Below, one piece after another: positions 1-14,052 of a stretch of DNA of 64,000 bases. How positions within the stretch are numbered: the first letter of the stretch is position 1; every line of letters begins with the position of its first letter. Source of the stretch: Atherinomorus stipes (Eukaryota > Chordata > Actinopteri > Atheriniformes > Atherinidae); NCBI GenBank assembly GCA_023101725.1, contig JALJCO010013366.1, positions 124,001-188,000 on the forward strand. Reading direction: 5' to 3'. The translations under genes and the position numbers were made by a program. The notes under the pieces are model-generated. The model saw only the letters and a program-made list of their open reading frames with translations, searched no databases and was not told where the DNA came from.

Positions 1-3000
1 TGTGCTTTCTTGTCAGATAAAGTAAACATGTTCTCACAACCTGCAAGCTGTCTTTGCTGACTTATGTAGATAACACTTGTTCTTAAATTAGGAATAACAA
101 AGTGGTACAGAGGAGCACAGCACCAGTAAACCCCTACATGTTTTTGTTGAGAATAAACACAAAGATTTCATTTTGAAAAATTTGAATTTAAAAACAGCTC
201 TCTCTCTCCAATGGCAAAAACTCCTGAGCAAGGACAAACATTTGTGCAGAGCCATGTAGAACCGTTGGAAGAGGCAGCAGTAGCCCTACCTGAGTTAGTG
301 AGCCTCACTCTTCCAATTTGGATCATCATAATGAAATTTTCTTGGTTGGTCCATCCTATCCTGTTCTAGGATGTTGGCAACAGACACCTGGTTAGAGTTA
401 GGAGTTTGAATCATGGAAAGGATGCTGGTTGTGTGACACTTTGTGCGATGCAGTTGCACCATGGTGTTTGTACAGCATAGATTTTGTATATTCACTGAGA
501 CCAATATGAGAAATTACTTTTTTCACCTTAGAAATGTTTCCTTGCTAAAGTAATCTCTTAGGTTAATATACGTTTGTGCAAACAATTCAAGCAGCCTTCC
601 CTTTCCCTTCTCCAAGTGCAGAAAATATTATTCTGTTTTCACCCCTTTTAAAGCAACCCTTCCCGATGTTGCATTCCTACACTATTTTTCTAATAGGGTA
701 AAATGCTATTAATGAGGTAATGGAACTCTGAAATACAAGACAGACCCTCCATTGATCAAAAAAGAATATTATTCCAATCTCTAAATATTCAATGAAAACT
801 CCAGCCAATCCTTGAAGTGGGGTGCACCTCTAGGATTGTCCAAGGGACCTGCCTGTCAGACCTTTGCTTCTGCATTGGGAGGTAGAGGGAATGAGGGGGT
901 GGGCCTTAGGGGTGAGGCGGGACTGTTTATATTTAAATAATCTTGCTGTGCTTTCTGAAATACAAGATAAGGGTAAGGGTTGCTTTAAAGCTAGTGTTTT
1001 GGTTTGATAGCCTAGATGTTGGTGATGTTTGTCTTGGCACTGTTGTTTTATTTTGTTGGCTTTTCCAACCTTAATATTGGAATTGGCACCAATAGAGGAG
1101 GAGCCCAGAACCTTTTTTATTAAGTAAAGCAATGAATATTGTGTTGTAAAAATTGCAGGAAAAATGGCTGCGTTCAATTTTTGAATATGAAAGGTTGCAT
1201 TGCAGCATTATTAGCTGTATGCACTTTGTGGAAAAAAAAAAAACATCTTTTGAAGATGGAGCATTTAATTCTTGTTTAATGCTGGATGCCTTACAAATAT
1301 TATTGCAACATGTTTATTTGATACATCTAGTGTTATAGAATAAACTTAGACTAAATATTACACAATGCGTGGTTGTCAGAGTTTGAGACAGGAAAATATC
1401 CTCTGATTGTGCTGTCTAAAAATACAGTGATTGCTGTGATGTCATTCTCTTTGGGCTCTAAATTGAATAAAACTTCTTTTCTAGGATCTACTTTTAAAAG
1501 GAATATGTTCAAAATGAAGTAACTACTTCTCCTGCAGCACTTGATTACTGCGTCTTCCACATGTTGTGAACATATGAAAACAACATTGCTGCCCATCTTG
1601 GAGTATGTAGCATTGTGTGCACCCACTAAAATACCAGAGAACCCCCACAGCAAACAATAACAAATCCCACACAGCAAAACCGGATGCTGAGGGAACATTT
1701 GTGTTGCTTCAGTTCACACTGGCAGACACTGTCCTTCAGAAATCCTACAGCATAGCTATAGTTGACTCTTATGAGAGGTTGCAACCTCTCGTGTCTCTGT
1801 CTATGTTAACACTATTGATCTTTTTTTTTTAAGGACCGATCATTTAATCAAATGTGACTCAGATGAAAAGGGCATGCAAGTCCACATTTCTATGTGGGAG
1901 CAAAGAGAAAAAGGTTTTGAAGAGGACAGTGACATGTGAAAGAGGCCTGGCTGCCCTCTTTGTAAAAGCCTGTCAGCCTGTGTTTGTCTCCACCATCAAT
2001 TAGCCCGCTAAAAAAACCTCACACCCTCACAGGATACAATGCTAGGAAGGAAGGGGGTAGATTAGAGCTGGAGTAGGACTAATGTTTTCTTCACTCTGCA
2101 CAAATATCTCTTGTGATAAAGGCACACTATAAAACCTGCAATACACCACTTGTCCTATCCTGTTTCTGACTAATTGAGACAGAGTTATAGACCTGACGAA
2201 AATAGAGCAAAAGTCTGGGAGGCCGGTGTTGGATGTATCGTCATTGTGTGATCTTTGTTCACCCTAGACCACTGCTTTTGGAGCCAACAATGCCAAACAA
2301 ATAGCTCTACTCTGCATGCTGACCTCATTCCTTTTGCTGTCTTTAACTACGACTCACAGACAGACCTTAGTGATAAGATTCCAGTTAAATTGGTGTTTCT
2401 CAAATGTTTCACAGTGTGGATTTTGTTAGGACTAATCACTGTTTTGACTTCAACCTATGAGATATTGCTGTTATTATTTGATTACTGCATCCAAAGATTC
2501 TACTCTATATTATTCCACATTTACAGAGTCATTTGAGTGTTATGTGGGAGGTTTGCAGGGCTTGCTAAACTTGTTAAATGCATTTCAATGAACACTTTCA
2601 AAATGTGACCTTAGTAATCAGATGGAAGTTAAATAGTCAGCCACCATATCCACTGGTCTACAGTTGACTTCAAAGCTTGTAAGAAGTATGAATTACTGCT
2701 CTCATTAAAGAGTAATGATATCCCGCCCTTCAACTTGCCTGCCTCCTGCTCACTTGAAAATCACTGAAATAGAGAAGAGATTTAGGACTAGGTGGTACAC
2801 ACCAGCTCTGTTTGTAGCTCACCAGAGAGGAGAATAATATTCACAGCCAAACCCATCTTATGCCTGCTCAGGGTATGCAAATATTTTATCAGTTTAGCTT
2901 ACCACCTTCTTTAGCATGATCTTATCAAATGGAGTGCAATCAACTTTGAGGCAGTGGTTTAATTTCCAAACCAGCAGAAGGCATTTGACTTGAATTTTAT

Positions 3001-4227
3001 CAGTGCTTCCTCTACAACTTCACAGTTAAGGCATACAATGCATCAGAGTCTTTGTTTAATCACTGCCAAGCAAGAGTGTATTTGGGAAACAAGAAAGTTA
3101 AGGTGAGGGACAGACAACCACATATATAATCAAATTTTTCTCATATAAAAAAATGTGTGGAGGAAGAGACAGAAGAGAAGCAACTGAGAGTGTTTCTTCA
3201 CACAACATGGTAAGGTTGAGACTTTTGCACCTTCATTACACCTCATCACTTCATAATGAACGTCAAAAGGGGTGTTTGTCTTGATAGTGCTATGATTGAA
3301 GTTTGTTCAAAGGAAGCTGAATTGGTTGAAGAAATGTACACAAACGTTATAACTATATTTAGGATTCAGATTAGTTAAAAGCCAAAAGTAGTATCCTATT
3401 GAACCAGATCACCCAAGGCACTCCAGATTTGGTTTGTCAGGATGCTGAGAACTGGTTACAGTGACGTGAGACTGAAAATGGATTCATGATGAAGGAAGAG
3501 AACCAATGTAACTGGGTTTGCACTGCAGTATGTCGTTTGTTTGTTTTTACATTTTGAAGATGTGAATGGAAATTCAGGGACTGTACACACGGCGCCAAAT
3601 TACAGCAAAACTGTCAAAGAATTTAAGAAATCTGCCCTATCATCCTCACAAAACCAGGGATTAGCCTCCTGAAACCAGCCATCTCTGAAACCGGGTTCCA
3701 AGGTGGAAAGGTTTGAAACCTCGACGGGTTTGTGTTTCATGGGAACGGCGTAACAGCGCAAGGAGGGGGTTGAGGTGGTGGGGGTGGGGCGGTGACAACA
3801 CACGTTGGTCTCGTTCACAAAAACAATAAAGTTCATTGAAAAAAATTCACAACAGCAATGGCGTCGGTGAGCGACTGTTTTCAACTGTGTAGAAAACTTT
3901 AGCATTTGCCTTGTAAATCCTCAGCCATCTGTACCTTTCTGCTCTTCCTTTGTTGATTTCCAGCGACATGCGGTGAGTCTTTACTTGTGCATGCGCTGTG
4001 CCTTGTTCTAGGTTTGGAGTGTTTAACCATCATAACGCCCCCCACAGCCTTGTATGATGTGCTGCCGCGGTTTCATGGGGATCATTAAAATTTTCCCCAG
4101 ATTTCTGCTATCGGTTTCACACCTAAACCGGCTTCAGCTTCATGTGGACTAGGCCTCAAAAATTAAAAAAAAAAAGCCTGCCAAACTTAGCATTAAAGTT
4201 CTGATGACACGTTTTTGACAAATTGTA

Positions 4228-4912
4228 CCGCACTGTACCGTCCTCTTCCGCTTATCCGGGATCGGGTCGCGGGGGAAGCTGCCTAAGCAGGGAAGCCCAG
4301 ACTTCCCTCACCCCGGCCACAGCCGCCAGCTCATCCGGGGGGATCCCGAGGCGTTCCCAGGCCAGCCGGGAGACATAGTCCCTCCAGCGTGTCCTGGGTC
4401 TTCCCTGGGGTATTGTCCCGCTGGGACGTGCCTGGAATACCTCACCAGGGAGGCGTCCAGGAGGCATCCTGACCAGATGCCCAAGCCACCTCATCTGGCT
4501 CCTCTCTATAAGGAGGAGCAGCGACTCTACTTTGAGTCCCTCCCGGATGACCGAGCTCCTCACCCTCTCTCTAAGGGAGAGCCCGGCCACTCTGCAGAGG
4601 AAACTCATTTCAGCCGCTTGTACCCGCGATCTCGTTCTTTCGGTCATGACCCACAGCTCATGGCCATAGGTGAGGGTAGGAACGTAGATGGACCGGTAAA
4701 TCAAGAGCTTCGCCTTCTGGCTCAACTTCTTCTTCACCACGACGGACCGATGCAGAGTCCTCATCACTGCAGACGCCGCACCGATCCGTCTGTCCATCTC
4801 CCGCTCCATTTTTCCCTCACACGTGAACAAGACCCCGAGATACTTGAACTCCTCCACCTGGGGCAGGACCTCACTCCCGACCCAGAGCGGACACTCCACC
4901 CTTTTCCTTCAA
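4228..4912 (-). mobile_element. LINE fragment, 3' end of reverse-transcriptase ORF
   Basis: The minus strand stays open for about 215 codons and encodes the C-terminal part of a non-LTR retrotransposon ORF2: VEEFKYLGVLFTCEGKMERE, RRIGAASAVMRTLHRS, YRSIYVPTLTYGHELWVMTE and QMRWLGHLVRMP, then RPRTRWRDYVSRLAWERLGI. This ending is extremely common in fish LINEs. The element is 5' truncated. Its 3' end runs into TTATCCGGGATCGGGTCGCG, read on the plus strand. The sequence is GC-rich against an AT-rich background. Family (L2/CR1-like or RTE-like) is not decided. Confidence 0.85.
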
Positions 4913-4989
4913 ATTGTATTGACAGTTAATGGTTAAAAGCTCATTAGTACAGTGTTAGTTTATTTAGGTTTCCTACAGATATAGAATTT

Positions 4990-5900
4990 TATTTTATTTA
5001 AGAAGCAGGTCGGAGTCTGACTTACAGAGAAACAGCAGGTAGCAGGAGTAGCCCGGCTGCTCATCTCTCCTGTCTACAGCGTCTGTTTACTGGAGCTGCA
5101 GCCACCAACGTGTTGAGACTTCTAACACAATGAAACTGCAAAATGTCCTCTGGAATTTTTTTTCAACCATTGTTGCTTCATCACATTGGTCATACAGCTC
5201 CTGATTGACAGACAGCTGCGGCTCGGTTATATGAACGTCTCCGGTCATCAGATCTCCTCCAGCTGCTTCCAAAGATGCATCCTTCCCTCCATCCTCATCC
5301 TTATAAATGGGAACTATTTAAAACTCGACTGGAACCATGTAAGTTGTTATCTTCTCATTTTTTTAAAGGCTAATTATTTACTGCGGCTAGCTCTCGGGTA
5401 GCTGTTAGCTGCAAGCTAACGCAGGGAACGAATGCCTCATTTCTGTTACGCCTGGCTCTATGTCAAACTGGTGCAGCTCCTTATTAGTCGTTGGTCTGCT
5501 TGTGTTGTTCTGGGTTGCTCCTTACAGTTCTGAGTTCCCTCGGTGTGGTCTTGCAGGCTTTTGGCTGAACCAGTGGAGCTGAGGCTGAGAGACAGACTGT
5601 AGGCAGCTGGCTACAGTTCTACTCCGGTTCTAGCTTGTAAAATGTGATTTCCTCAAATTCCTCAGCATTATCACACTTTTCTGAACTGGCTTACGATCCC
5701 ACCACACAATCCAGTTCCAATCTAGCTGTTCTGGAGCCATCTTTCATGTTTTCCACGGCTTAGATTATACATGTAACTCAATGGTCGGACCGCAACTCTG
5801 TATGTCGCTGACGACACAACATGGCGGCTTGTTTCGCGACTGAAAAGCTATTAGCCTTTAGCCGAGCCTCCTAAACATCGGATATTTATGTAAATACACG
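4990..5900. other. CpG-richer, promoter-like or repeat stretch of unknown role
   Basis: GC and CpG content rise here, with GCTAGC/GTTAGC motifs and a small hairpin at 5402-5422 (GTTAGCTGCAAGCTAAC). Open frames are short and without recognisable domains. It could be a divergent repeat family member or an old regulatory region; nothing in it resembles a nectin signal-peptide exon. Confidence 0.3.
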
Positions 5901-8380
5901 TCTGATTAACTTCTAACTGCACAGAACTACTTATTTTGTCTTTGTCTGTTGTTGTATGGCAAAGTTACTGGAGGTTAAGGTTGTGTCATCAGCACTTTAA
6001 GCATCAACTTGCTTGAGGTGGGTTTATCTGATATTTAGAATACAGCAACATGAAAAATGGACTGCTGAAGGCGTGGTTTCAGGTGGTGTCTTTTCTTAAA
6101 ATGTCGCTTGCTCAAACTGTTTTTCCAACATTGCCAACCCTAGCTTTAAGAAAAAAAAAAAACCTTTCATGAAAATCCTGTCATTTTATCTCTCAATAGA
6201 CTAGTGTTGTGAAAACAAAAGTGATTTTTGTCTGTCTCTGTGTGTAGAATTGGTCCCAGAACATGATGCATGTTAACTGACCCAGCCAGTCACATTTTTA
6301 TTTCCTCACAGTTTTCACAGTTGTTCTCGTCTCCTCTCCTCTCCTGCCATCTCATCTCATTTTTTCCTTTTCTCAATAACTGCCTTATGTCTTGCTTTGT
6401 GTCCTTATTCATCCTCTGCTCAACTCAAGAGTTTCCCCTTTCTTTAGTCCTAAACCACATTCCCTCCTGCACAGATCTCATGTCTGCATTCTTCTCCTGT
6501 GAGGTCTTCACATCAGTCCCTCGTGAGTGCTGTTTGACATGATAATCTATGCATGGACTTTGTCTACATGAACATGACATATTGTCTATTTTGTTACTGC
6601 TTGTGAATGTCTTGGGCTGTGGTCTCTTCTGTGTCTCTCACGGCTCTGACATGCACTGCAGGCTTCATGAGGAGGATCTGAAGCCAGGAGACAGTCTCTC
6701 CTGGGGAGGTCAGGGCCAAAGCAGGGTCAGGTCTAGGTAGGTGGAGATTTTGGCTCACTGAGTGGCTGATGCAGAATGTTTTAGCCAGTTGCCAGGCAAA
6801 AAGGAAGGTTTTGATTTACCATTGCGTCTTTCGAGCAGCTTGTCGCAATTAGTGATGTCAGGAGGGAAAGAAACAAATATGAGGCATTTCTTCAAAGAGC
6901 AAGCATTTCCTTCCCATGAGTTCATTCTTTCCTCAGGTTTCTCAAGGAAAAGGGGGTAAAAGTGCAGCCTAGTTATCGCTGGTCAGAGCTCTTTTCTGTG
7001 GCATTACGATGTCCAGGAAAATGCATATTTTCTCATGTCTTCTCATGTACTTCTCTGTTTACTGTGTAAGATAGAATGAACCATTAATTGTATAGTGACA
7101 CTCCTGAGCTCCACCTCTGCTCTGCAGCAGTATGCTTATTCCTCAGATGAAACTGTAGGACAGCTTTGTTTAACGCACTGCTTATATTTCATTTGCCTGC
7201 AGTATTTTAGATAATATGTCACGGTGCTCTAGTTCGTGAGTCCTAGCTCTGTTCTTCATGCTTTTTGCTAGCAGTGCCAAGTTTCCCCACTCTCCTCCTG
7301 GCTGTAGGTATCCCATGCAGAGGCCATCTGTCTCTCCCCCTAATGGTAAGGGTGGAGTCCTTTTAACACCCCCACCCCCCAACCCCCTGCTCTCTCTCTC
7401 TCCACTTGTCCACCTTCCCTCCTCCTTATTTCCAAATACCTTACTGTAAAACAAACAGAATATAGTGTGGATGGAGTCTCATTTCTCTGTGTGCTTTGAC
7501 AAGCCTGAAAGCTGACACACTGAGACAGACTCACAACGTACGGTAGCAGTTGGAGCAGCGTGTCAGGTAGCTGCAGTATGTTGAGCATGTTGACGAGAAG
7601 TTTAGTCTGAGACACGTGTCTGCAAACATCAATACAATGTCACGCATGCCAGACATGTTGGTTTACTTCTCGGACAACCTGCACCACAGAGCATTTTTAT
7701 CACACAGCCCTTTGTCTCCCTGTTACAGATGCATTGTAAAGTTTCCAATCATTGTCTGGCTTTTGTCATTCAGATAAAGTTTCATTAGGTTTTTTTTTCG
7801 AACCAAAAAGAAAACTTAAGTCATACAAATAGTGTGACAACAAACAGCTGTTGTGTCAGCTCAGATGACCGTGGAGAGGAGAATGCAAAAGCCACACGAC
7901 CCTGACCCTGATTCTCCCCCTCACGATGCACTCAAAGGACTATAACAGAAGCAATACAAACACCGGGTGACACATGCATTGGAAAGCGTATTATTGTACT
8001 CAGCTTTTTTTTTTTTTTTTAGACAAGGTTATGAATCTAAATCTAGGGGGGATAAATGGTTATTTAAATTGTTGCGGTAACATGGTACAGTAATTTTAAT
8101 TGATTTTTCCAAATGTCTTTTCAAGTGGATTACAACTTAGTTGGGTGGAGTTAAATACGTCGGGGTGAACAGTCAGCAAAGAAAGAAACAGACCAAATAT
8201 TTTAAAATGTGGTTCTGCAGGGAGAAAAAAACAAACAAGAAAGCCCAAACGTGATACTTGAGCGTTGAACTTTACAACACGGTTCTCAACGTTTTTAAGC
8301 CTGAGCAGCTATTCAAACAGAAGGTCTGACTCTTCCCCACATGGTCACACACTTATCCTTATTTTGGAAGAGAGAAATTC

Positions 8381-8412
8381 TATGTGTGTGTGTCTATGTG
8401 TGTGTGTGTGTG
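8381..8412. repeat. TG microsatellite
   Basis: (TG)n broken by one CTA triplet, inside the inferred intron 1. Confidence 0.85.
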
Positions 8413-9369
8413 TAATCACTGAAATTACAGGGGACGTAATGGAGCACAGGGAGCCTCGGCCTCCTTGGCTATATTGCTCACAAACCATGATAGCATTGCT
8501 GTGGCTTACCACTCACATTCATGCCAAAGACTTGAAATACCAGTCAGCGGCCCACTTTTATAAGCTTTACTCCATACACATCCGAGACTACGTACTAAGT
8601 GGAAATTTATAGCTCACAAATTTAGCTTACTCTCACTGCAACCATGTAAAAAAAAAACCTGAGATGTACTGTTTGACTATTTTGAATGAAATCAACATTC
8701 ATCAACATCTGACATTTTTTCTAAGAAGCACACATTAATTTATAAGGTTTAATATGGTTATACTCTGCAATTAAGTCTGGAGCTGAGTTGTAAATCTTTG
8801 CACAGTCTCTTAAAAATGAGCATGTGTTCGTATCAATGAGTCATATCTATGATTATTCCCATGAAAAAAGAGGACAAAAACAGACTTGGAGGGATTTTTA
8901 TTTTCATACCGAGCAGTAGCCCCAACCTGCAATTTAGGATTTATTTCAGGTTAGTTTTCCAAGATATGGGCTCTTACACCAAGCTGGAAGTTTTTTGTTT
9001 GTTGTGCTTCAACCACGTTGCACGTCTGTCAGCAGTGATGTGTAGATTACTAGGAGTGTGAGTTATATGTTATGACTGGTATTGTTATGATCCAAATCCA
9101 AATACTGTCTTGATTCAAAACTAAAGAAAGGAGTGCTATTTATTGATGCCTATGTTGACGTCTTTGGTTTAATGTTTTCTTATACACCAAAGTAGTTTGT
9201 TGGCAAGCTTTTTTGAACAGAGATGCACCTGCTACCACATGCTGATTCAATCCATTCCTGTTGTTAGTAGTCAAGTGTTACTGTTTACCATTAATGCTCT
9301 GAGAGGTACAGCTTATCTGATTGGTAACACTACTACCTGCAGCCTCCAGCAGACAAGCCTGTAACCACT

Positions 9370-9885
9370 GGACCTTTTACACTTCACATTTTCGTAACCC
9401 TTCCACACGGCACGGCACGCTTTATTTGTGTTTCCTCAGGGAAAAACCGCTACGAGCCATTACGATTTTTTCGCGCCTGTTTCAGAGCCAGCTCTAACTA
9501 TGCTGCGCCTACACAAAATGTGACGTACCTGACGGCTCTCCACTGATTGGTCAAATTAAATTGTCATCATACGTGTTTCGCCTCGCCTCTTCTAAAAATA
9601 TCTGGCTCTGTTTTCAGTGACTACAAGCCACAGAGAAAACAACAACAGCAGTAACATTGATATCGTCCAATGCCTCCATTGTTGTTTTTACTTTACTGAC
9701 CACCGCGTAGCACGACAGTGACGTCACTGCAGTCTCGACTGCACCTACTCCACCCACTTCCAGGTAGTAGACTACTGCTTCTCCTGTGTGGAAACAAAAA
9801 ACATCCTGGTCGTCTTTAGCGTGTGGTGCTGTACTGTGATGTACTGTGCTGTACCGTACCCTGTGCAGCTGCAATGGAAAAGGCC
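9370..9885. repeat. MITE-like element with imperfect hAT-type ends
   Basis: The left end GGACCTTTTACACTTCAC is an imperfect inverted match to the right end GCTGCAATGGAAAAGGCC (about 12 of 18). The interior is non-coding and GC-richer. No clear target duplication was seen. Confidence 0.5.
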
Positions 9886-10879
9886 CATATGACAACATTT
9901 TTATTTTCAATGTATCGCTGTTGTCAGCCCTACACAGTGGGTCTGAGAGCAAGCTGCCAGTTGCTTGCAGACAGGTTCAATTGATCAGTCTCATCCCTCT
10001 TTTCCTACGAGTTATTGCTGTCAGTTTTAGATGCGCTCCATGTGAGATATTGCAGTCGATAAAAACGATTATTTAGGCAACAAAAGAAAAATAAGCTGTT
10101 TGTTTCAGTCTGCAGCTTTTTCTTTTGTTTTTATTGGGATTACTTAAAGATTTTAGTGTAGTAAGTTGATTTCCTCTTCTTTACAGTCTATTTTTGCCTA
10201 ATGTGATCAACAATCCATCCATTCTCTGTATCTGCTTTACCCTGCTGAGGACCACATGTAACATAGTCTTACTTAAAGGTAGGGTAGAGGATCCTGGAAA
10301 AATGGTTCGAGCAACAAACCAAGCTTCCAGCACGCAGGAACAAGCATTCCAATGGTTCAGGACAGGAGTGGATTGGCGAAGACAACCGAAAACAACTAAG
10401 TGGCCAGGTTGTTAGCTAGCTGGTAAACAGCTGATTAACCACGTTTCTAAAAGTATTAATTTGCTCATCTCCGACTCCTTCTGCTGTGTAAAAAGTCCAC
10501 ACTACAAACGTCAACGCCTCCATGACTAATAATGCGTTCCAGTTGTCTTGGAACTCTGCCTGCAGAACTGCAGACATGCAGCATTGGGTCAAAATAATTT
10601 CTCATGAGGTGTGAGGGCAACACATCAATTTTCCTTATTTAATGAAATAACAATCCACATCACTTTTTTTTATGCAATTTATTCTGAACAGTTCAATCAG
10701 AACATTGGCAGCTGTAGCATAATGGTAGTTAAAGCTGACATCTTTTTATTTTCCTTTATTTTTGCCAATACCATATTTTTTTATATTTCAATCAGCTCCT
10801 GCACCTTCTCCTCTCCAGACAGTGGCTGCTCCTGCTGCTGCTCTGAGGTTTCTGACCTGCGTGAAGTTGGCCCCCAACT

Positions 10880-12057
10880 AGGGGTGAGCGATATTGCCAA
10901 AAAATGATATCACAATATATTTTCCAAAATACCTCGTTAACGATATCACAGACGATATTGATGTCTTATTGAGAAGTCAGAGCTTCTGTAAAATCCTTTC
11001 ACTCATACCCACTTTTAATAAATCCTCTACAGTTCCATACAGTGTCATGGTATAACATTACGACATGTGTTAATATTACTGCTGCATCTGGCATTTTACA
11101 GATAAAATGTTTCAAGTTTTGCCATTGTAACTACTTTTAATCATCATTTCATTTGTACTGAGCAACACAAACTGGGTATAGATGGAAAATGCAACTTGAA
11201 TGACATTGACAAACATCAGCCCACACAGTAACCTAGTTCTATTTCTTCCTTTATCTTACTAACCATTCATGTATGTGGAACATCCAGCAGGTGGCCTGCT
11301 GCGTCCGGGGGTGGGGGGGGCGTGTTGGGGGCTTGGAGCTCACGGCTCCTTCCCCGGCCCGAGCTACCACTCAGGAGGCACGAGGGCATGGGCAAGAGCG
11401 AGGTGGGTATGTGAGAATAATGAATGAGAGTGTGAAAGAGGAAATGTTGGAGGGAGGAACTTGGGCTGGAAGAGGGAGGAGATGTGGGTAAGTGGTTGGA
11501 GGAAAGGGGGGATGGAGGAAGGAGGGGCATGCTCGTGAGTGTCTAGTAGGGATGGTCGTGAGGGGCTGAAGGAAGGAAGGGTGGGAGTGTGATAAAAAAA
11601 ATTTTTTTAAAAATCTAGCCCTACCCCTGACCCTTCCCCTAAACCTAACCAGACCCACCCACAATGCGACACGCCCACTATAGGACACGCCCACTGGGTT
11701 GCAAGCCGCAGATAGATACACTTGGCGGGCTCGGCCTCTCTCCCCGTTGCTGCTGCGTTCACGTGGAGCGCGGATTTCTGACAACTTATCCTTCTGGTGA
11801 AGCGGCAATGCAGCTTCAGTTAATAAATTATGATGTCCATGTAAAATGATTTATTTCCCGGGATTGTGTGGCACGAACAATATAGCCGTCACGACTGGGT
11901 CAATGATGGGGAAACAGATGCTACAGGGTTGAGTTGTGATTGAATGACGTCATCAGGCCGAAAATGTGTGATCATGTGTTATCACGGTATTAGATTTTCT
12001 ACCGGTGTCAAAAAAACTACCGGTATTATCACAAACGATACGATATTGCCCACCCCT
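10880..12057. repeat. Inverted-repeat element with AGGGGTGAGCGATATTGCC end
   Basis: The left end AGGGGTGAGCGATATTGCC mirrors the right end ATATTGCCCACCCCT. Both edges carry GATATCAC-like AT-rich subterminal sequence. The GC-rich centre (about 11285-11830) differs sharply from the edges and may be a nested insertion. No transposase frame is seen, so it is non-autonomous. Confidence 0.6.
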
Positions 12058-12645
12058 ACCCCCAACCCCACACAAAACTCTGTGAAAATAACCAGCACTA
12101 ATGTACCACGAACTACTGATACTAATAAACTATTTTTAACTGAGTTTTTGCGTGGCTGCATGGGGTGGGGGGCCAATTATGCAGGTCCAACTCCTGGCAT
12201 TGTGCCAAAGAGCGTGCATTCTGTGCGTAATGTCAGACCATTTTTAACAGTGTCTCCAGCAGTGCATTTCCTTATCCATGTCCCGGTAAACTGGCCTCTT
12301 TTTAGGATCTACGGGGATACCTGCTGCATTGTTTTTATTTTATAGTTATCATACTAATTTTATATTCTATATTTTATTTGTCGCGTATCTGTATGTTATA
12401 TCTCTGGAGTTAGTATCTCTCTATCAGGTCAAATTTATTTTGCGTTTATCACATGCTCTTCTTAACTTTCCATGGCAAAGTGAAAGCGCACACGAAATCC
12501 TCATTTTAATACTGCGGTTTGCACCTGTTGCCAAGTGCGTGTGTAATCTTTGTAGATCGCCCACAAATGTTGAAGAGACAGTGCACGCAATTTATCTGCT
12601 CTGCAAACAAATCAGTGCTCTTTATTTGAAGTCTTAGTAAATCAA

Positions 12646-13271
12646 TTTTTTATTTATTTATTTAAAAAATTGATTTACTAAGACTTATATCCTTTATATT
12701 TCTACTAATATAGCAACTAACTACCACCATTATATTATTATTGTTGTCATTAATAATAATTGATTTTCTTTTCTTAAAATATGTCATTGCCAACAATGTC
12801 TGTTGTTACCTTTATATATACAGAAAATACATTTCCCCTACTTACCCCCCTTTTTTTTTTTTTTTTTTTTTAATTTTATTTATTTTTTTATTTTATTTTA
12901 TTTTTTTCTTTCTCCATTTATATGGAGTGATTTCATGGTGACTATGACTGTATCATTTTTTTTAATTTTTTTTTTTTTTTTTTTTACAAAATTATTTACC
13001 CAATGTCTTCAGGTGGATTTACAATAGGGTTGACCTCACATCTCACAACACACAACACACATCCCTGTTTTATTTCATGATACATACTGATCACCTCACT
13101 ATATTTGTATATATATGTGTATGTATGTGTGTGTGTATATATATTGTCTTTTTTTTATTATCTTTTTTTTTTTTTTTTTTTTTTGTTGGTTTTTTTTTTT
13201 GTATATGCTGTGTTTTGTCTTTCTGTTATTTGTGGCATGAAATAAAAAAAAAAAAAAAAAAAAAAAAAAAA
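12646..13271 (+). mobile_element. Retroposed insertion with poly(A) tail and 17-base target duplication
   Basis: GAAGTCTTAGTAAATCA occurs at 12628-12644 and again at 13273-13289 immediately after a 30-base A run preceded by AATAAA. This is the signature of LINE-driven retroposition. The inserted sequence is T-rich and not recognisably coding. Its first 40 bases contain the reverse complement of the target duplication, forming a perfect 23-base-arm hairpin (12629-12686). Confidence 0.7.
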
Positions 13272-13994
13272 TGAAGTCTTAGTAAATCAGGGCCATAGTC
13301 GTTTAGAACAGGCCGTTCTAGATAATTTGATGAGGTTTATTCAGTCCTGTCCATTCCACAAGTGACTAAATATTTTTATTTTTGTGTCGGAGCATCTAAT
13401 TAATTAGCTGCGATCGGAGTGTGAAGGAGATTTTAAGCAATATAGTAAAAAACGCTCTTTGAAAACAACAACCCTACTTTTAAATTGCATAAAATGTTGA
13501 TTGAAAAGCCTTAATTAATGCAAGTCAATTACAAAACTGACACACAGACCACCCCATGATCACACTTTTTTAGACAGATAAGCCTAACATGCGTGTTCAG
13601 TGAATAATCTGGATTGGATTAAAAATGTATTTTCTCCCACCCATACCGATCCCTGTCTTACATATTATGCATGAACGTGAAGTTTATTATATCTTTATAT
13701 ATTCTGGGACTACTGCTTTTCTTGCCATAATGCTTGTTTTTGGCATTCAAATGGCTATAAATGTTCAAAGCCAGACTTACATGTTCTAAGACATTCAGAA
13801 AACCTGTGGTTGGGCTCTGAGTCAAATTAGGAGCCTCATAAAAAAAACAGGAATAAAATCAAATTGCTTATTTTGTTTCATCTTGTTCCAGAGATTTTTT
13901 TTACACTATTCTAAAAGGTGCTCTGATAATTAGCAAGAGGAACAGTCTGAGTGTCCTGTGGTGAAAGTGTGCAACTTGTTAAGAAGGAAAGCAG

Positions 13995-14052
13995 AACACA
14001 CACATACACATACACAACCACGCACACCCCTACACACACACAGACGCACACA
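13995..14052. repeat. CA-rich microsatellite
   Basis: Imperfect (CA)n with CACACATACACA and CACACACACAGACGCACACA blocks, about 330 bases upstream of nectin3 exon 2. Confidence 0.85.

Noticed and set aside
4477..4929. Plus-strand 150-codon frame
   Set aside because: It is the antisense shadow of the LINE reverse-transcriptase frame on the minus strand.
5186..5401. nectin3 signal-peptide exon
   Set aside because: The frame starting near 5231 lacks a convincing signal peptide and does not end in a phase-1 donor.
11267..11808. Pro/Ser-rich minus-strand frames of 87 and 145 codons
   Set aside because: They lie in the GC-rich centre of a non-autonomous repeat; no domain, and overlapping frames on both strands.
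12741..13274. Phe-rich hydrophobic frames that look like membrane proteins
   Set aside because: They come from long T runs in the retroposed insertion; no start context or conserved motif.
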